In this document: one piece after another, positions 14,619 to 17,869 of the stretch
Numbering within the stretch: position 1 is the first letter of the stretch
Layout of the letters: each line of letters opens with the position of its first letter
NCBI GenBank assembly: GCA_002887195.1
Contig: PJAB01001048.1
Span: 1 to 17,869, forward strand
DNA: 17,869 bases
Direction: 5' to 3'
DNA from: Chrysochromulina parva
Lineage: Eukaryota; Haptophyta; Prymnesiales; Chrysochromulinaceae
Position numbers and translations under genes: made by a program
The notes under the pieces: model-generated
The model's database searches: none
Told to the model about the DNA's origin: nothing
Seen by the model: only the letters and a program-made list of their open reading frames with translations

Positions 14619-16628
14619 ATGACAGCGTCGCGGACGTCGCGACGGCGGCCTCACTTGATCGCGTCGCTCGCGCTGCTGCCGATCGCACACGCGAGCTTCG
14701 CTGCCTTCTCGCAGCCCGCACCTTCAACTTTCTCCCAATCTGGACGCCGGCGCGCCGTGCACGGTGCAGTGCTCAGCTACCCCGGGGCTACGCGCGATGA
14801 GGCGCCAACGCGCGACCTAGCTCCTACCTCTACGGCTTCTGAGCCGTTCGCCGAGTACCTCGCCGCACGTGAACTGGATGAGCTGCTGGGTGACGACGCC
14901 GCCTCGATGCGCGCGTCGATGTCTGCGCTCGGCCTGCAGGCGTCGCGGCCCACCTCCCTTCCACAGCGCGGCGTTTTCTGCACCCGCGAGCTCGACATGC
15001 GTGACGTCGAGGTCATCGGCTATGACATGGATTACACGCTCATTGACTACAAGATGGAGCTGTGCGAGGAGCTGGTGTACGACTACTCGAAGGATTATCT
15101 GTCCTCCATCGGCTTCCCCGTCTCGGGCCTACATTTCAATCCGGAGCTCGTCGTGCGCGGCATCATCATCGACCGTGAGCGTGGCAACCTGCTCAAGGTC
15201 GACCGGTTCGGGTACGTGCGCCGTGCGATGCACGGCACGAGGCGTATCTCGCCCGATGAGATCTTAAAAGAGTACGGCGACAAGCATTACATTGACTTGC
15301 GCGACCCACGCTGGGTCTTCCTCAACACTCTCTTCTCGGTCTCCGAGGGCTGCCTGTACGCCCAGCTCGTCGACCGCCTCGACTCTGGCGTGCTGCTCGC
15401 CGAGGCCAAACAGCCCTTTGACGCCACGCTCTGCTCGACGTACGAGGCGTTGTACGCGGCTGTGGGAAAAGCTCTCTTCCAGGCGCACGTGCAGAGCACG
15501 ATGAAGGCCGACATAATGAAGGATCCGCTCAAGTTCGTCAACGTGGACCCGGCGTACACGCGCACTCTGCTCGACCAGCGCGCGGCGGGCAAGAAGCTCG
15601 TCCTGATCACCAACTCGGACTGGCTGTACACGAACACGATGATGAAGGCTTGCTTCTCGCCGTACCTGCCAGAGGGCACTCACTGGCGCGACCTCTTCTC
15701 GATCGTCATCGTCTCCGCGTGCAAACCCGACTTTTTCATCAAGAGCAGCAAGCGGCCTGTGTACGAGATCGCGACCACGGACGGCATGATGCGCGAGGCG
15801 TACAGCCTGAAGGTAGGCCGCCTGTACGCGGGCGGTAACGCTCAGCTCGTCGAGAAATGCCTCAACGCCTCCGGTCCCCGGATGATGTATGTGGGCGACC
15901 ATCTCTTCACGGACGTGAACTTGGCGAAGCGCTCTGGCTGGCGCACGTGCTTCATCCTGCAGGAGCTCGAGTACGAGATGGAGGGCATGCAACAGGGCGA
16001 GAGCCTCTCTCATGAGCTCACCAGGCTACTCAAGCGCAAGGACCTCCAGGCGGCCTATCTCAACCACGCGAGAACACGCCTCCACGAGGAAGAGCCTCAA
16101 TTGGCCAAGGCGGCCCCGCTCGTTGACAGCAACCCGCCGTCGAGCGCCGCGATGGTGCGGGAGGCGCGCGACGCTGCGGAGGCGCGGGCCAACGCCGCTG
16201 CTGCAGCCGGTGCCTCAGCGCGTGCGGTGCATGTGAGCCCTGCGAACCGTGTGCACGATCGGCAGCGCGTCGAGGCTGCCATCGAGTCGCTGGAGCGACA
16301 GGTCGAGGAGAGTGATCGATTGATCGCTGAGCTCCTGCACACGGAGGGCAACCACGTCAACCAGTATTGGGGCTACCTGAGCCGCGCGGGCTTTGCGGAC
16401 AAGTCGCACCTGATGCGCCAGATCGAAAAGTACGCCGACATTTACACGTCACGCGTCTCGAACCTGCTCCCTTACACGCCGCACAAGCAGTTCCTTTGCA
16501 TGCGCCAGTCGCTCCCGCACTCGACGCGCGCTTGCAGCATAGGCTTCTTGGAGGATCACTGGGTCGTAGAGAACGACGGAGGTGACGTCCAGGGGCGTGA
16601 GCAGCGGCCGAGCAGCGTGAAGTGGTGA
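14619..16628 (+). CDS. HAD-superfamily 5'-nucleotidase (NT5DC/cN-II type), probably plastid-targeted
   Basis: ATG 14619 gives 669 aa; the earlier TTG frame is not a plausible start. All four HAD motifs are present: DMDYT (136-140, nucleophile and acid/base Asp), T331 in LITNSD, K369 in ACKPDFF, and GDHLFTD (426-432). The stretch after motif I and the C-terminal WGYLSRAG...QIEKYADIYTSRVSNLL...LPHS match the purine 5'-nucleotidase/NT5DC family, which removes phosphate from nucleoside monophosphates. A linker and coiled coil (about 500-590) interrupt the C-terminal half. The first 26 residues form a basic then hydrophobic signal peptide ending in AHAS, followed by FAAF and a Ser/Arg-rich stretch poor in acidic residues. 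This resembles the bipartite presequence with the Phe-containing cleavage motif used for secondary plastids. The chain is longer than many NT5DC proteins. Confidence 0.9.
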   Translation: MTASRTSRRRPHLIASLALLPIAHASFAAFSQPAPSTFSQSGRRRAVHGAVLSYPGATRDEAPTRDLAPTSTASEPFAEYLAARELDELLGDDAASMRASMSALGLQASRPTSLPQRGVFCTRELDMRDVEVIGYDMDYTLIDYKMELCEELVYDYSKDYLSSIGFPVSGLHFNPELVVRGIIIDRERGNLLKVDRFGYVRRAMHGTRRISPDEILKEYGDKHYIDLRDPRWVFLNTLFSVSEGCLYAQLVDRLDSGVLLAEAKQPFDATLCSTYEALYAAVGKALFQAHVQSTMKADIMKDPLKFVNVDPAYTRTLLDQRAAGKKLVLITNSDWLYTNTMMKACFSPYLPEGTHWRDLFSIVIVSACKPDFFIKSSKRPVYEIATTDGMMREAYSLKVGRLYAGGNAQLVEKCLNASGPRMMYVGDHLFTDVNLAKRSGWRTCFILQELEYEMEGMQQGESLSHELTRLLKRKDLQAAYLNHARTRLHEEEPQLAKAAPLVDSNPPSSAAMVREARDAAEARANAAAAAGASARAVHVSPANRVHDRQRVEAAIESLERQVEESDRLIAELLHTEGNHVNQYWGYLSRAGFADKSHLMRQIEKYADIYTSRVSNLLPYTPHKQFLCMRQSLPHSTRACSIGFLEDHWVVENDGGDVQGREQRPSSVKW

Positions 16629-17406
16629 CGGCGCGTAGGCTTTGTCATGGCGCCGCCAGAGTTATCACTGGTCCCGCGTCGGGTGTACACTCTGTGTTTA
16701 GCCCCAAGTCTGAAAGCGCGAGCGGCGAGGTCTCGGTGCGGAGTCGCGTGAATACCGGCGGAACATGGAAGAACATGGATGCAACGTGCGTATATCATTA
16801 GAGATTGGGCGGTGCACACCCACCCCCGCGCCCCGGCCGGCCGCCGCGCCGGGCCCGCGGCCCCTCGCCCCCGCGCGTTGCCGGATGCCGCCCGGCGGGG
16901 ACTCGGCGCCGCCGCGCCGGAGGGTGCGGGCTCGCTCGCGGGCCGCGGCCGGGGTCCCGGCCCGCAGCCGGAGGGCGGAAGGGTGCGGAGGTGCCGGCGC
17001 CGCCGGCGCCGCCGCCGATAGCGCGATATACAGGATACAGCATCTTCGACGTCACGGTCGACGGTGATCGGTGTGCGGCATGCGATGGTGTGCGGGGACC
17101 GCTCGGTTTACGGTTCGGCTGTGCGTTGTCACAGACCACAATTTCAGTGACACTCCTCTGACACTCGCGCGTGTGTCTCGCGCTCGACTTGTGCCGAGTT
17201 TGTGTACACTGAACACTTAAACTCAAATTATACAGCGAGCGGATGCACCCACGACCACGTTCCACGTCGACGTTCCACGTTCCACGTTCTTGACGCCAGT
17301 ACTCGATCCACGCACGGCAGCACGCGGCCAAGCATGCCGCGAGTTCACATGCGACATGCCCCTCCACGCCGGGGGCAAAAAAGCTCTGAGGGCTGCAAGC
17401 TGCACG
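16629..17406. other. Convergent intergenic region with extreme-GC core
   Basis: About 780 bp lie between convergent genes. The first 150 bp are ordinary; near 16764 aacatggaagaacatggatg holds a 12-bp near-repeat. From about 16810 to 17020 the sequence is nearly all G and C, with runs such as ccggccggccgccgcgccgg. The remainder (17030-17406) is mixed and includes the ttccacg cluster near 17258-17290. Open frames across the GC core exist on both strands only because stop codons need A and T. No gene was recognised. Confidence 0.6.
16810..17022. other. Extreme-GC block between convergent genes
   Basis: About 210 bp with very few A or T bases, many CpG steps, and self-complementary stretches (ggccggccgccg, gccggcgccgccggcgccgcc). 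Strong secondary structure is likely. The edges are sharp against the flanking sequence. I do not assign a function. Confidence 0.7.
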
Positions 17407-17869
17407 CTACTGAGCTTTTCGGTTGCCCGCCCTTGCGAACTCGACTGGATGTGTCTCCTGCGCCAACTGCAGCACGACCGCCGCTGCGGACTCAAGCTTT
17501 TCGCCAAACCCGCCCGGCCCGTTCCCCACCACGTGTAGCTGGGGGTGGGCTTTCCAACACTCACGCATCTTGAGGTCTAGCGCCACGGCCTGCTCCGGCG
17601 TCTCGCGCCGGATCACCACATTGCCCGAATCGTCCTTGACCGTGCCGTACTTGTAGTACTCGGACGCGCCGTCGGCTGCCGTGACCATGTGAAGCACTCC
17701 GTCATAGCGGTTGAGGAGGTAAGACTCTGTCACGCCCTTTTTGACGGAACCAGTGTCCGTGTACGTGCTGTCCAATTCGTTCAGTACGCGCGCCCACGTC
17801 GCCTCGTCCATGTAGCCTTTGGGGTCGAGCAAGCCGCGGTCAAAGATGATGATCGAGGGCCGCCCAGTG
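17407..17869 (-). CDS. TTD14-like AAA_28 P-loop protein (N-terminus beyond the window)
   Basis: The frame is open to the right edge and ends at 17407, giving 153 visible codons with no start in view. It begins in RPSIIIFDRGLLDPKGYMDE, the Walker B-type strand and following helix of the AAA_28 family. It continues with NRYDGVLHMVTAADGASEYY, ETPEQAVALDLKMRECWKAHPQLHVVGN and a C-terminal helix, in the order seen in the TRPL translocation defect 14 family. The Drosophila member binds GTP and phosphoinositides and acts in protein trafficking. The Walker A motif must lie upstream, outside the window. The last residues after VEFARAGN are not conserved-looking. It converges on the HAD gene. Confidence 0.8.
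   Translation of the reverse strand, partial: TGRPSIIIFDRGLLDPKGYMDEATWARVLNELDSTYTDTGSVKKGVTESYLLNRYDGVLHMVTAADGASEYYKYGTVKDDSGNVVIRRETPEQAVALDLKMRECWKAHPQLHVVGNGPGGFGEKLESAAAVVLQLAQETHPVEFARAGNRKAQ

Noticed and set aside
15264..16013. 249-codon minus-strand frame
   Set aside because: It lies within the well-conserved HAD nucleotidase gene on the other strand and shows no domain.
16798..17367. 189-codon minus-strand and 118-codon plus-strand frames
   Set aside because: They span the GC block where stops are rare by composition; Arg/Pro/Gly-rich with no homology recognised.

Overview
This window looks like nuclear DNA of a protist alga. It is GC-rich and gene-dense. It carries short GT-AG spliceosomal introns with a good GTAAGT donor, eukaryote-only domain families (C2H2 fingers, GT31, GT47 exostosin, SKP1/F-box, SAM, TTD14-like ATPase), and one protein with a signal-plus-transit presequence of the kind used to enter secondary plastids. 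A haptophyte is my best guess. This rests on gene style only; no marker gene is present. No rRNA, tRNA, transposon, CRISPR array or bacterial operon signal was seen.

Layout, left to right. A partial C2H2 zinc-finger gene (1-1278, minus) has eight near-identical 30-residue fingers, an acidic stretch and a RING-like cysteine cluster cut by the window edge. It faces a GT31-type glycosyltransferase (1469-3170, plus) whose reading frame is interrupted by a ~142-bp intron filled with a 10-bp minisatellite. Next is a coiled-coil protein with a duplicated cysteine module (3442-4917, minus), head-to-head with a polytopic membrane protein (5098-6216, plus). A GT47/exostosin-like enzyme (6361-7950, minus) lies only 79 bp downstream of a three-exon gene (8030-10237, minus) that joins SKP1-like, F-box-like and leucine-rich-repeat parts in one chain. 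That gene faces an alanine-helix protein with a HEPN-like RNxxxH motif and an RPA-binding-like motif (10405-12102, plus). A SAM-domain protein with a coiled coil and a Met/Gly-rich tract (12727-14433, minus) faces a probably plastid-targeted HAD 5'-nucleotidase (14619-16628, plus). The right edge holds the C-terminal part of a TTD14-like AAA_28 protein (17407-17869, minus).

Four head-to-head pairs share gaps of 167-190 bp, which suggests compact bidirectional promoters. The genes do not form one pathway. The strongest candidates for something undescribed are the one-chain SKP1/F-box/LRR protein with one-repeat-per-exon structure, the zinc-finger array that varies mainly at DNA-contact positions, the minisatellite intron whose start resembles the exon that follows it, and the HEPN/RPA-motif protein. 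All coding starts given here are ATG. Splice sites are read by eye and are not backed by transcripts.
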